Source of the DNA: Micromussa lordhowensis
Taxonomy: Eukaryota > Cnidaria > Anthozoa > Scleractinia > Lobophylliidae
Reading direction: 5' to 3'
Assembly: GCA_964020085.1 (NCBI GenBank)
Contig: OZ026597.1
Span: forward strand, 16,166,915 to 16,230,914
Length of the DNA stretch: 64,000 nucleotides
Shown: positions 48,331-59,168 of the stretch, piece by piece
How the letters are laid out: every line of letters begins with the position of its first letter
Numbering within the stretch: position 1 is the stretch's first letter
Notes under the pieces: generated by a model
What the model was told of the DNA's origin: nothing
What the model saw: the letters and a program-made list of their open reading frames with translations, nothing else
The model's database searches: none
Position numbers and translations under genes: made by a program

Positions 48331-48830
48331 ATCCAAATAAGGTGTCATCTGAATATCAAGCACAAATAACTGTTGTTTTATAACCCATCTTTTTCTTATA
48401 ACAAAAAGATTCATTCAGAGGTCTGAATCCTAACATTGGTGACCACAATAGCATGTGCTAACCATATCACTACTGAAGAATTGTCCTTCTCACTGTGGAT
48501 TTCTAAATTACATGTAACCTTACTGTACAACCAAACTCAAGTGGTACCATTCCCTGATTTTCCCACCCCATTACACAATCCACTACTGCCCTGGTCCCAT
48601 TCTGCCATTCCACATTTTTAGTCATCTATTGCATAACTGCTTGCTAGAAGTGCTTGTTGACAAATGCCCTTTCCCTCCCTCACTTAAATGTTTGGTGGTA
48701 TATCGGGTGAAGGGTGTTGGACTTAAATGGTGAAAGGTTCGTTTCACACAGGACACCAAATCTCCCCTCCTGTCTTTGTGGCTAAGAATGGGCACATTCC
48801 AGTGATGTTTCACTGGTTACTGGGCACTTG

Positions 48831-49801
48831 AGGTGGCTCAAAACAGTTTCCAGTACTTTCCAAGACTTAGAGTTTGATAGGTCATTATAACCACTCTATA
48901 TCAGTTGATACCAAAATCATGGTATCAAAAAAGTGCCCAATCATTGGTGAACAAGTTGCTATCAATTTTATGGCACAACAGGTTACCATAGCAACAATAT
49001 GACCTGCTAAAAACGCCCTTAATTTTAGCTTTAAGCGCTTATAGCTCGAAAATGAGCACGGTGACCCCCATTTTTTAATATTGAATTGTAATCAGCATGA
49101 TCAGATGCAACGTTTTGCAAAGTTTAAAAAATTTATACGGAGGGGGTTCAGAGCCACCTTAAATTTTCGAAAATTTAAGGTGGGTATCAACCCCCTCCAT
49201 AGAAACTTTTTAAACTGTACAAAAAGTTGCATCTTATCATGTTAATTACAATTCGACAATAAAACATGGGGGTCACCAAGCTCGTTTTCGAGTTATAAGT
49301 GCTTAAAGCTAAAATTAAGGGTGTTTTTAACAGGTCATATTGTTGCTATGGTAACCTATTGTGCCACAAAATTGACAGTAACTTGTTCACCAATGATTGG
49401 GCAGTTTTTTGATACCATGACTTTGGTATCAAACGATATAGAGTGGTAGTAGTTGCTATAAACAACCAGTAGAATCTTGCTTACCTTGGTCTTTTATAAT
49501 ATTTTTGTTCTTCTCGTGTGTGTATTGTATTCGTGGTGCAAAAAAAGTCCTTGTAAGTAGGTCTTGTAAGTAGATTTTTTTTTTTAAGTAAGTCATTCCG
49601 AATAGTGTTTTGTAAGTATTGTTATTTCCTTTTCCGTAAAATGATTAAGGCATTGTAAATCAAGTATTTTAAGTATTGTAACTTTTTGTAGCAAAATTAA
49701 AATAAAAATAAACAAATTACAAAAAAAAAATAGAGAGTGGTTATAATAACTCATCAAGCTCTAAGTCTTAGAAAGTAGTGGAAACTGTTTCGAGCCACCT
49801 T
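48831..49801. mobile_element. Long palindromic MITE (AGGTGGCTC ends) interrupted by a retro-insertion
   Basis: AGGTGGCTCAAAACAGTTTC and its inverse bound the element. The arms meet near 49170 with the hairpin ACCTTAAATTTTCG/AAAATTTAAGGTGG. Arm blocks such as GGTTACCATAGCAACAATAT and AATCATTGGTGAAC appear inverted on the other side. A poly(A)-tailed insert (49447-49730) separates the last 60 bp of the right arm. Confidence 0.8.
49447..49730 (+). mobile_element. Poly(A)-tailed retro-insertion in the palindromic MITE
   Basis: A 284-bp segment ending in ten A residues is bounded by TATAGAGTGG on the left (49437-49446) and TAGAGAGTGG on the right (49731-49740), an approximate target-site duplication. 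It contains repeated TTGTAAGTA motifs and AATAAA-like runs near its end. It looks like a 5'-truncated LINE or a SINE 3' end. The sister MITE at 52032-52669 lacks it. Confidence 0.65.
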
Positions 49802-50135
49802 AGGTCAGTTCCATTCCTAAGGGATCAGAGAAGTCAAATGGTTCATCAGTACAGGTGCTCAACTCCAATTTCTGTGACATGACGTGTCTAGGAGTGTTGT
49901 CCCTCCCCTTGGATGGGATGCTAGTCCATTGCAGGTGACCCCCAGCAATTGTCAGGTTGCCCTCACTAATTGGCCAGTACCATTTACACTCTTGGGTAGA
50001 GAGAGACATTGTGAGGGTAAGGTGTCGTGCCTGAGAACATGACACAGCGACCCCTGTTTGGCTCCATTTTGGACCAATGGATCCAGAGTCTAACAGACTA
50101 ACCATAAGACCATCACATCTCCACCTCAACACAAC
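49800..50135 (-). mobile_element. tRNA-type SINE, copy 2
   Basis: Read on the minus strand it starts with GTCTTATGGTTAGTCTGTTA and GATCCATTGGTCC. It continues with the same body as 46678-47035 (TCTCAGGCACGACACC, GTAAATGGTACTGGCC, GAGGGCAACCTGACAA, GGACTAGCATCCCATCC). It directly abuts the palindromic MITE. Confidence 0.65.
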
Positions 50136-52031
50136 CTCCCACTAACTCCTCCCAACATTGGCAAAAAAGGTATTGTTAACAGTACAGGGTTAGGGTTAGG
50201 AGACCTTTAACTTAGGAAGAAGTCTGATTCAGCATATCAAAGACAAGGCATACATCAATTTGGATATTCAAACAGCAAAATTAAACCTGCCTTGATGCAT
50301 GTAGTTGATTAATATTAGCAGTGAGTGAACTTTGAACTTAATGCAATTGGCTCAATCTTGTTTTTTTTTTGCAGCATGGTTAATTTTTGGCAGAATAACC
50401 AGTAACGTGTTGTTTCTAGAGAGAAGAACTTGTTAGTAACTACCAAAAGGATATTGTAGTATACAGGTATTCTAGAACAAGGTTTACGTGTACTTCAGAG
50501 CGAACAACGTAAACTATTATACAAATTGTCGTTCTTTTGATAACCCTCTTCTTTCACCTTCACCTATCTCTTTAGTGACTAGGCGTCACATAGGGCCCCA
50601 CCCCTCTTGATTGCTGTAACTTACGTACAAAAAATATTATTCTGTTCCGCAACATATGGCTCTATACCTGCTAACTTACACGCAGTATTCACTACCTGTT
50701 AGGTAAACTATTAATAATAGATAAATTATGCAATATCCAACAATCAGTGTGCAGAGGACAACAAACATGAACACACTCGAGGCAGGAATGTTTTGCAAAT
50801 CCACGAAAATGCGAGCAACAGCAGTGAACTGCAGCCAGAGAACTAGGAACTTTGGAAAAAACATTTAAGCACTGGCAAAACAAATATCTACTTCCAACTG
50901 AGATAGCCTTATGATGGATACTTCACTGAGACTAAAGTTTGCCTTTCACTCAAGGTTACCGAATTGAATAGACTAGCTCACTAACTGGTCAACAGTCTAT
51001 CGTGGGAACATAATTTTCGAAGGAATGAAGCCCGGCTTTTTTCACACGTATCCGTTTTCACTAGTTAATAGCCATAGCGTACACAACTAACAACAGTTTG
51101 TGAGTTTACCTTGAAATACCAAGCCCAACGTGGGCTTCTCGCTGCTTTTGTTCCGACGAGCGTTGCAAGCGCTGTAAACAAGTCTAACAGGCTTCAACAG
51201 CAGCTAGTGACCTGGCGAAACACATATATCAAAGCTTGACTCCCTCGAATTTACTGTTAACTAAATATTAGCAAAATGTTTGGCCAAAAGCATGATTTAA
51301 ACGGAACTGTGGCTTCAAAAACTCCCGCGCGACTTTCCCTCGACCGAGTGATTGCGAGTACAGTCTCGTTTGTCAGCGGTTTGTCCCAAAGGAAGGGTTA
51401 GTACTGATTGTAACAGTCATATAGTGGATTACTAGTTATTGTGAATCTATCGTCCATCTGTGGCAAATATTAATTGACAGCATGACCGATCGGATCATAA
51501 CCTTGCTCCTTCAATTCACCATGACGGCCATTTGTGTTTTGTATTATCTCTAGAAACTATCGTGAAAGCTCTATTTCCGGCTTAACTGACTGAGGAGAGG
51601 TCTCGTCCGTCCGTAAACAGCTTCCGTCCGTAAACAGCCCCATCATACTCTGCCTACTCAGACCAAACACAAAGAGTTCTCACTTCAGGGTGCAAACGGC
51701 CAAATACATAAAGAGATAAAGCTTTTGGCCATAAACGTGGTTCTTAAACTTCACTGCTGCATGTGTTGTAAATTATTGAAGTGAATTTAATAAAATCGCT
51801 TGAAGTCATTTGACTTTTCGGCAGGAACACCGCTGATGTTGCACGATATTCAACTTAGATCGCTATTAAAAAGAACGTCTCCATGCATTCGGCTACAAAG
51901 TAACCCAGGTAGAATTTGGTTTGAAAATGAAACCTCGATTTTCATGGCAAACGGCGATTAAAAGCAGAACAAACTAATGTTAAAATGTAAAAGACAATGA
52001 AGGTTGAAGGCCATGATTTTGTCGCCCAGCT
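50136..52031. other. No recognised gene
   Basis: An isolated TTAGGG doublet lies at about 50186. Around 51130-51420 the sequence is GC-richer with several CG dinucleotides and a short open frame starting at 51276 (43 codons). This could be a 5' end of an unrecognised transcript, but no splice-linked continuation was found. Confidence 0.4.
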
Positions 52032-52669
52032 TAAACAGTTTCCAGCACTTTTCTAACAGCTATACTTTGAGGGATGAATACTGCCAGTGTTTAACAAGTG
52101 ATGCTACAATAATGGTACCTTACATATTCCCAAACATTGGTAAACAAGTTGCAATCATCTATTTTGCATAACAGGTTCCCATAGCAACAATATTACCTGC
52201 TAAAACACCCTTAATTTAGCTTTGGGCGCTTATAACCCAAAAACGAACTCGGTGACCCCTATTTTTTTGTTACCGAATTATGATAAGCATGATAAGATGC
52301 AACTTTTGACAAAGTTTTAAAAAAACTCTGCGGAGTGGGTTCAGGGCTCTGAACTCACTCCACAGATTTTTTTACATTTTGCAAAAAGTTCCATCTTAGC
52401 ATGTTTATTGTAATTCGATAATGAAAAATAGGGGTCACCGAGTTCGTTTTTGAGTTATAAGCGCTCAAAGCTAAAATTAAGGGTGTTTTTAGCAGGTCAT
52501 ATTGTTGCTATGGTAACCTATTGTCCCACAAATTTGACAGCGACATGTTTACCAATGATTGGGCAGTTTTTTGATACAATAATCTGGGCATCAACCGATA
52601 TAAAGTGGTTTTAATGATCCATCAAATTCTACCTCTTGGAAAGTGCTGGAAACTGTTTTGAGCCACCTT
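52032..52669. mobile_element. Long palindromic MITE (AGCCACCTTA family), uninterrupted copy
   Basis: Arms run from TAAACAGTTTCCAGCACTT to the inverted AAGTGCTGGAAACTGTTTTG, the right end finishing AGCCACCTTA. The centre is ACTCTGCGGAGTGGGTTCAG facing CTGAACTCACTCCACAGA. Same family as 48831-49801 and 28150-28410. Confidence 0.8.
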
Positions 52670-54079
52670 AAGTTGATGAAAATGCATCTTCTTTGATCTT
52701 CGGTCAGATTTAAAACAATTTGTTTACCAGTTAAAGATAGATCTAGGAAACGCCTTTGTGATTAAAGAAACCGCGATCAAGCTCACATAAGCCAAACCTT
52801 CAAGACTAAACAACAGTTACGGCCAGGAGTCCCCGCAGTACGTTTAAAGGTAACTGCTTGTATTCATAGTATTCCTTACCTCCGTGAGTGGTAACAGCAG
52901 ATGTAGCATTCCTTGAAATGTCTCCTGTACACTGCAGGCGTGTCTGGACCACAACCAGAGAGGGAATGTTAGAGATATACCGTGAAATTCCGTCTACAAG
53001 GCAAGTTCAAGTGATAAATAACCTTCTCCCGTTTACATGTCCATCTACACGTAGACTAAAGTATTCCGTTTATAAGCCTCCCCCATTTATAAATTCCCCT
53101 GGATCGGATATACGTCATTCGCTTTTTTTTCTTGTTTCGCCAATGTCGTCACTCTCACAGAATAAGTAAAGCATGGTAAAATATATCTTTTTTTTTTTAT
53201 ATCTGGTCAACTTGACTACCATCAAGGAAACTAATTGGTGTTTCTAAGTGTACAACAGTTATTAAAATCTGACTTGCAGTTTTTACACGCGTAATTTACA
53301 CCTGTAAAGGTCCGGCTTGTAAATACAAGGATTTAATAATAGTATTTTCCACAGTGGAATTTACACGTGTATTGCGAGTCAGGATACAAGTGTAAAGATA
53401 CCAGTGATGTCATCTATTGTTATTAATATGCCAACCAGAGAGCTATTGGCTGCAGAAACAAAGAATCCTTTCGTTTAACGTTTTGAACATTAAAAAAACA
53501 AAAATGTTTGTAAACAAATATCTTCCCTATTGTAGCCTCCGCTTGAATGCACGCGTACTTTCAGTGTTTGTGCTATAAGTAAAGGACAATCCGAGGTTTC
53601 CGCTATCCACGGCTAATTTTGACAACATAAACGCTGCAAGTTCTATCTTGTTTACCTCAGCAAATTTCATTTTCCTTCGAATCTCTTTACTTGCTTCCAT
53701 GAAACAGCCAAACAATTCACTTTAAATGCCTAAACCCACACGAAATACTCGCAAAATTGCAAATAAGTTAATGACTGTCGCTTCTTGCGAAATAAACTTG
53801 CAAAGCAAGCACGATCGTACTCACGAGCCAAAGTGAAAGCTGCAAAGTCAGCGAATTCCATAGCTGGCGTAATAAATTTTTTAGTATATTTAATATTCTC
53901 TTCGAATCCAACGCTTCGATAAAACGAAAAAAAAATACATTTACATACATTAAAGAAAACAATATCCGCAACATTTTCCGTGTATTAATGCTCCAACAGC
54001 TTTTACCGAATAAACATGATAAGTTGCGTAATTTAACGTTTCGCCGAGTGGGAGTTTGGGTCTGGCGAAACAAAAAAAA
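52670..54079. other. No recognised gene; repeat remnants
   Basis: About 52960-53105 has ends resembling the ACCGTAAA-type MITE (TACCGTGAAATTCCG, CCCCCATTTATAAATTCCCC). About 53281-53400 is rich in inverted TTTACAC/GTGTAAA motifs. Minus-strand open frames (53768-54073 and 53527-53715) show no recognisable family. Confidence 0.45.
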
Positions 54080-54185
54080 CCCGTGCAGAGCAAGAACCGC
54101 GCTCGGCCCATGGCCGCGCGGTTAAAAAAAATAAAATAAACCCCGTGCAGAGCAAGAACCGCGCTCGGCCCATGGCCGCGCGGTT
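54080..54185. repeat. Two tandem GC-rich ~45-bp units at a duplication boundary
   Basis: CCGTGCAGAGCAAGAACCGC followed by GCTCGGCCCATGGCCGCGCG and GTT occurs twice (54080-54123, 54141-54185), separated by an A-rich spacer. The second unit ends exactly where segmental duplication B begins (54186). Confidence 0.8.
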
Positions 54186-57053
54186 AATAATTATTGTAGC
54201 TAATAATAATGACAGCGACACAGTAATTACTACATAGGTCAAATAATAAAGACTTTATTTATTAGAAAATACTTTTTTTATAACATTTTTTTAATTTGGT
54301 GATTACGGGAAATATGGTTATTTCCACCTTCATATTCTTCTGTGTTGTATCTACAATTTTATAGGCTTGATTCCACATATCAGTACTGGAAATACCGTAG
54401 ATTCGTTTGACAAAGTGGTGAGGGAAAAGGGTTTGAATTTAAAACATTTGTAAGGACTGCACTCTTCAGGAAATATTTCTGGGGCGTCCGTTCTATTAGT
54501 TCAGTTTTCAAATTTGTTTAAGTGCCTACTTTAACTAATTTTTATTATATACAAAGATATTCTAGTACAATAACTACTTTCTGGAAACTAATAAACTACT
54601 TCTAAAATTCGACACTACGATTTACAGAGGGGAAAAGTTCAAGGCATGCGTACTTTTAAGGCAGCTTAAACACTGTAACACCAACTAATCAGTGTTGCCT
54701 AAAAGCTTTTTCCAAACAAGGTTTGAACACGCCCAGATAACTGTGATATTTTAAAACATTTCTAACTGGTCCTGTGGTTTGGTTCAGTTATGCAAGTTTT
54801 TCAGGTGATATAATCAATACACACAGAGAAAAACCACACATTTGTATCGAACAAATGGCTAAAACAAGACAAGGGAACGCAGCGAGTGATAGCACTACAG
54901 TCTGCTGAAGCGATAACAGCGACAAAACCTTTCCCTGGACCAAAACACTTTCAGACAGCATATGCACACCTTTTGTCAGAAAGCAGCCTTGAGATTCGCT
55001 TTGGAAATATAAGAAAGCTTAAACTGTGGCTGTACTGTCGAGCGAGTCTTCTAGCTTCAGTAATGAAAACCGTAAAATAGCTGGTAAGGTGTTAGGTTCC
55101 TGGTGAAAGACAGAGACACATCATGCACTGGTCATGGTGCGATGCCTGTAAAGCTGCCTGTTTGATGCACCGCCGTTTGAGCTTTTAATTTAGATCATAC
55201 GAAATTTGTCAACGAGCAAGAAAAACTACAATTGGCGAACAAAAAAAAAAGTCATTAATAAATATAAAAATAAGCATCTTCATTCATCTGGCTTGATTTT
55301 GGCTGCATGAAAAGAAGTTCAAGGTAAACTTGGGAATAAAAACCATTTTACTGCATTGGCTTTGCATCTTAATGAATCAGACTTGACATATGCAACTCCT
55401 AACCAATCACATGCAGACATGATTCCAAACGAAAGTCACGTGACCAAATCGAGTTGGTTTCAGCCGCTGATTGGCTTTGCCTTTTTCTTCTTTAACACTG
55501 ATTGGTCGAGAGCTCATCAATGTTTGTCATACTTGGTTGCCGTTTCGCTGTGTTGAGTGGGCTGAGATTAATTCACACCAGTTTCTCTGTTCTGTTTGTT
55601 AAGCTGCAATTTTCTTGAAGAAACTGTTGTTCCCGTTGTCGTAAGGTTTCTGTGACCGCCACAAGCTTTTTCAAGCCCGGCTGAAAAAAAGAACATTAAA
55701 ACTATATTTCATTTTATGCTTGTACAAAAACAAGAATTCGATTCGTTTTGAGTGAACGTGTTACTCCCACAATATCTGAGTTTTAATAAATCCCAAAATA
55801 AGACTTAAATTGTTTACAAAATTCAAAGAAAAATATTTTAAACAGGAAATATTCCCTTATTAGCATATTCAAATCGAATTCGCCTGTCCACACAGGATTC
55901 ACCCTAGAGAAACCTGGCCTATTCGTTGTCCGTCATATTGGTTTGTTGTTCGGTAAGAGACTGTACAAGATTTTGCTATGTCATAGCATTCGAAACATCC
56001 AGATTCACCGTCCACACGTTATCGGATTCGTTGCGGATTTACGTTTTTCCACTCTGGAGAGCGGTTCAAATATATCCGGATTCGCTGCCGAATTCGCCTG
56101 ATGTGTGTGGACGGAAGCCGTATCCGGAAAGAAAAAGTTGCGGATTCAAAAATATCCGGATACGGGTGGACAGGACCTCAGTTGACCAGACAAAACGTAC
56201 GACAAAAGATTAAAACAAGTTAAAAGAACAAAGAATCAATCACGTTTCAAGGATAGCGAGTTCTACTGAGTGATAAAAAACAATGCTGCATCTGACACCA
56301 TGTTGCACATTTTGGAATTCATTATGGCGGGACAAATTAACCGACGGAAAAGGAAACCACTGAAACATGAAAAAACAGAGGTAATAAACACGAGTTTACA
56401 GATTATTGGCTACATTAGAAACGAGAGGGAACTTGGGGCAAGTCTCGCAGGTGGTTGTGGAATCGTTAATGGGAACAAAACAAAGACGATAAGCTATATT
56501 GTCCCCAGTAGCGATTCCAGAAGTGACTGCACGAGACTCGCCCCAGATTTCTTCTCCTTTCTAAAGTGGCGAATGGGCAGTCACTCTTTTCCTTACTTGG
56601 TCGATCAAGAAGGAGAAATAAGCGAAATGCATTCACTGTCACGCGAAAACAAGGATTGACTTTTTCATTCTTTTTATTTTTTTTTACCCTGTTTCTGCGA
56701 CGAACCAAAGGAAAGAGCTAATGTTCGTGGTCTATTAATTCCAGATGGGTAGCTTTGGTATTGTTACACGAACAATAGGCCATTTCCGAATTACCCTGTG
56801 CCTCTGTTTCAAAACGAGTCTTCGTGCAAACCCTTTATTATGAAAATGAACCTGAACGCGGAAGTCATTTGTTTTTATATGGATAATTTCCCATGAAAAC
56901 TCGTTTTGACTCGGAAATGGCCTATTCAACATGTATCTCCTGTCTTGCAATATGAGACTGCGTTTTTTTCTGAGCTTTTCGTACTAGAAGGTAAGTAACG
57001 CATCTTTCTATAAAGTTCTAAAACACAACTGAGCTTTCGGAAGAACGCACATT
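54186..57053 (+). repeat. Segmental duplication B, short copy
   Basis: Colinear with 31656-35907 but without the MITE, the hammerhead insert and the 1.24-kb block. It keeps a fuller CGTCCACAC-type MITE (about 55811-56180) and about 90 bp lost from the other copy. A 129-codon frame at 56270-56659 is open here but interrupted in the long copy and has no known motif, so I do not call it a gene. The last ~60 bp correspond to the 3' end of the decayed nuclease region. Confidence 0.85.
55811..56180. mobile_element. CGTCCACAC-type MITE, fuller copy
   Basis: Bounded by CGCCTGTCCACACAGGATTC-like sequence on the left side and GGATACGGGTGGACAGGACC on the right. The interior has GTCCACACGTTATCGGATTC and GTGTGTGGACGGAAGCCG. 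In the other duplication copy the same element is internally deleted (about 33648-33785). Left limit approximate. Confidence 0.6.
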
Positions 57054-57236
57054 TTTTAAAACTGATATCAGTGCGGTTTTGGAGGGGGGATTACAGCTGC
57101 ATGCAATCCCTTTACTCACTCTATTTTCTTATACAACATAGAAATTAAAGTTATCTTCGCTTCCTGTGTAAAATACACTTCGTTCTGGAGGTATAAATTA
57201 GTATTGGCACGCATCCATATAATCTGACTAAACAAG

Positions 57237-57257
57237 CAAGCACGCTACCAACCCCAA
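57237..57257 (+). repeat. 21-bp relic of LITAF coding repeat
   Basis: These 21 bases are identical to 57837-57857, inside the glutamine/proline repeat of the downstream LITAF gene (CAAGCACGCTACCAACCCCA plus A). They lie about 290 bp upstream of that gene's start, outside any reading frame, so they may be the debris of a further gene copy or of a conversion event. Confidence 0.55.
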
Positions 57258-57529
57258 ACACGTCATGATCCGCTTCAGTTATCTTGTCAATCTCAACAGT
57301 CTAGCAGAGATTCAAATTAGTAGCCTCGTGGCTGTGGCCTGAATGCTCAATCAGTTGGCTTACGTATTGAATACTGTTCTCACGATCACAGACGCTTGCA
57401 GCTCGATTTTGGGCGCTCCTCTCTCCACATTTTGAAGTTTGCGTGAAGTCTGTTCAACTGTCTGGGACCTAGCCATCGGGCAACAGAAATCTGCACAGCA
57501 AATAAGGAATCTTTCATCACAGAGCAAAC

Positions 57530-58186
57530 ATGGCGGGAAAACAACAATGGACAACCGGCCAAGAACCAGTTGATAATCATCAGCAACGAGACCACTTTCC
57601 ACTTCTACCAAGAGGAAACCAACAAGAACAAGAAGGTTATCAAGCTCGACAAGTGAGTTATGCACCTCAACAAGGAGGTTATCAACCTCCACAAGCAAGT
57701 TATTCACCAGAACAAGGAGGTCAAGTACCTCAACAAGCAAGCTGTCCACCTCAACAAGGAAGCTACACACACCAACAAGCAAGCTATCCGCTTCAGCAAG
57801 GCTACCCACCTCAACAAGCTGGTTACCCACCTTGGCAAGCACGCTACCAACCCCAAGAAGCAGGTTATACACCACAACAATCACAGCCTCCGCCTCAGCA
57901 ACAAGCATCTATGATAGAAGTCATAAGCCAGCAGCCGAGCGTCGTGGTAAATACAGATAGCGTGATATTCGGTGAGAAGTCCGTCAGGACGGTTTGTCCA
58001 CATTGTCGGATTACGGTTGTCACCACCACACACAGAGTACCAGGCTTCAAAGCATGGCTGTGCTTGCCTCTCTGTTTCGTTCTCTTTGGATGTCTCGTTT
58101 GCTGCTGCTTGGACGACTTTATGGATGTCGTCCATACTTGCCCGTTTTGCAAGAACAAAATCGCCATTTACGAGCAACCAATTTAG
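57530..58186 (+). CDS. LITAF-like: LITAF-domain membrane protein, copy 1
   Basis: Single exon, 218 residues. Residues ~37-135 are a low-complexity glutamine/proline/tyrosine repeat built on YxPQQASY-like heptads. The C-terminal LITAF domain has the zinc-binding pair CPHC (156-159) and H-T-C-P-F-C (202-207), separated by a hydrophobic, cysteine-rich segment (~171-192) that inserts as a membrane hairpin. LITAF (SIMPLE) family proteins sit on the cytosolic face of late endosomes and lysosomes and bind membranes through this domain. The start ATG follows GAGCAAAC and no other in-frame ATG is nearby. Unlike copy 2 it has no N-terminal PPxY. A paralogue in the same orientation follows at 61219. AATAAA signals are at 58464. 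Expression is not shown by sequence. Confidence 0.9.
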   Translation: MAGKQQWTTGQEPVDNHQQRDHFPLLPRGNQQEQEGYQARQVSYAPQQGGYQPPQASYSPEQGGQVPQQASCPPQQGSYTHQQASYPLQQGYPPQQAGYPPWQARYQPQEAGYTPQQSQPPPQQQASMIEVISQQPSVVVNTDSVIFGEKSVRTVCPHCRITVVTTTHRVPGFKAWLCLPLCFVLFGCLVCCCLDDFMDVVHTCPFCKNKIAIYEQPI

Positions 58187-58463
58187 AAGATAGTGAGAAA
58201 AAACTAACTCAAGAACTGTTTTATACACTGACGAACACTTTCAATGTAACTGCAGCAGTTTAACTAAGTTAAAACTCGATAAGAAGAGATATCTGCACAC
58301 GGGTTTATAGATCAACTCAGTTTAGAACTGTTTGTAATTAGTATTATTATTACAATTTCTGTATTTGTGTGTTTTTACCATTTGTAAATGTTTTACTGCC
58401 ACTGTTTTACTTTCTTCAAGTTATATCTCCTTAATCATGTGTCAGCTAGAGATTGGAGGAACC

Positions 58464-58469
58464 AATAAA
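58464..58469 (+). promoter_or_regulatory. Polyadenylation signal of LITAF copy 1
   Basis: AATAAA, the first of three overlapping signals, lies about 280 bases after the stop codon. Confidence 0.55.
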
Positions 58470-58936
58470 AAATAAAATAAATAAAACATTTCTGCTATTC
58501 AGGTTTAATTTGTCAACATTAACTTCAGACGCACAGCTTAACTGTAAGTAAGTGTTAGCTTCATGAATTCTGTGCGTAATTAATTAAGTGTTTGATTTGA
58601 TTTCATATGATTTGCTTTGAACTTATTTCATTTCATTTTTAAAGTTACAGACGGTATAGTTTAGTGACTTTACATTCTTTAGTCGGATTAACAAAATAAC
58701 AATTCAAGATAACCAGCAGAATAACAATTCAAGCAGAGATCATCATTCGCTCCAGGCGCGATTTAGTGACCGTCCATCTTTTTCATTTGCTATTAGGAAT
58801 ATTCCGCTTGGACAACGCTGTTGTAACGCATTGGTTTTACAAGCTTGTTTCACTCGCTTAAAGGACACTAGTCCAACGTGCTGCCTTGATATTAGAGAGC
58901 TTAAGCACAGAATCTGGGCAAACAAAGAACTGTCAT

Positions 58937-59060
58937 GATCCGCTTCAGTAACCTGTCAATCTACCCTAGCTCCTGCCTCGAGATTTTGCAATAGTCCAGC
59001 AGATATTCAAATTGGTAGCCTCTTTGGTGCATGTGCCACAAATTCTCGATCGGTTTGCCA
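58937..59060 (+). repeat. Orphan copy of the LITAF 5' flank
   Basis: TCATGATCCGCTTCAGTAAC, CAGATATTCAAATTGGTAGC and CTCGATCGGTTTGCC correspond in order to 57265-57360 (TCATGATCCGCTTCAGTTAT, GAGATTCAAATTAGTAGCC, CTCAATCAGTTGGC), the region upstream of LITAF copy 1. No LITAF reading frame follows here. Confidence 0.6.
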
Positions 59061-59168
59061 ACTAAACATCGAATCATACTTAGTAGAGGAAATATTCATA
59101 AAAAATAGTAAAAAACAACAATTTTTTTATAATGTCATGTTTAACCTAGGATAATAAAATGTTTTATT

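Noticed and set aside
50183..50200. Interstitial telomere at about 50186
   Set aside because: Only two TTAGGG units, within chance expectation for this much sequence.
56270..56659. 129-codon open frame in duplication B
   Set aside because: No recognised motif; the paralogous sequence at about 33890-34260 is interrupted by frame changes, so selection on a protein is doubtful. It could still be a remnant of a transposon gene.
57360..57908. Minus-strand open frame of 182 codons (valine/leucine-rich repeats)
   Set aside because: It is the antisense shadow of the LITAF glutamine/proline repeat: the 21-base unit stays open in several frames. The plus-strand frame has the conserved LITAF domain.
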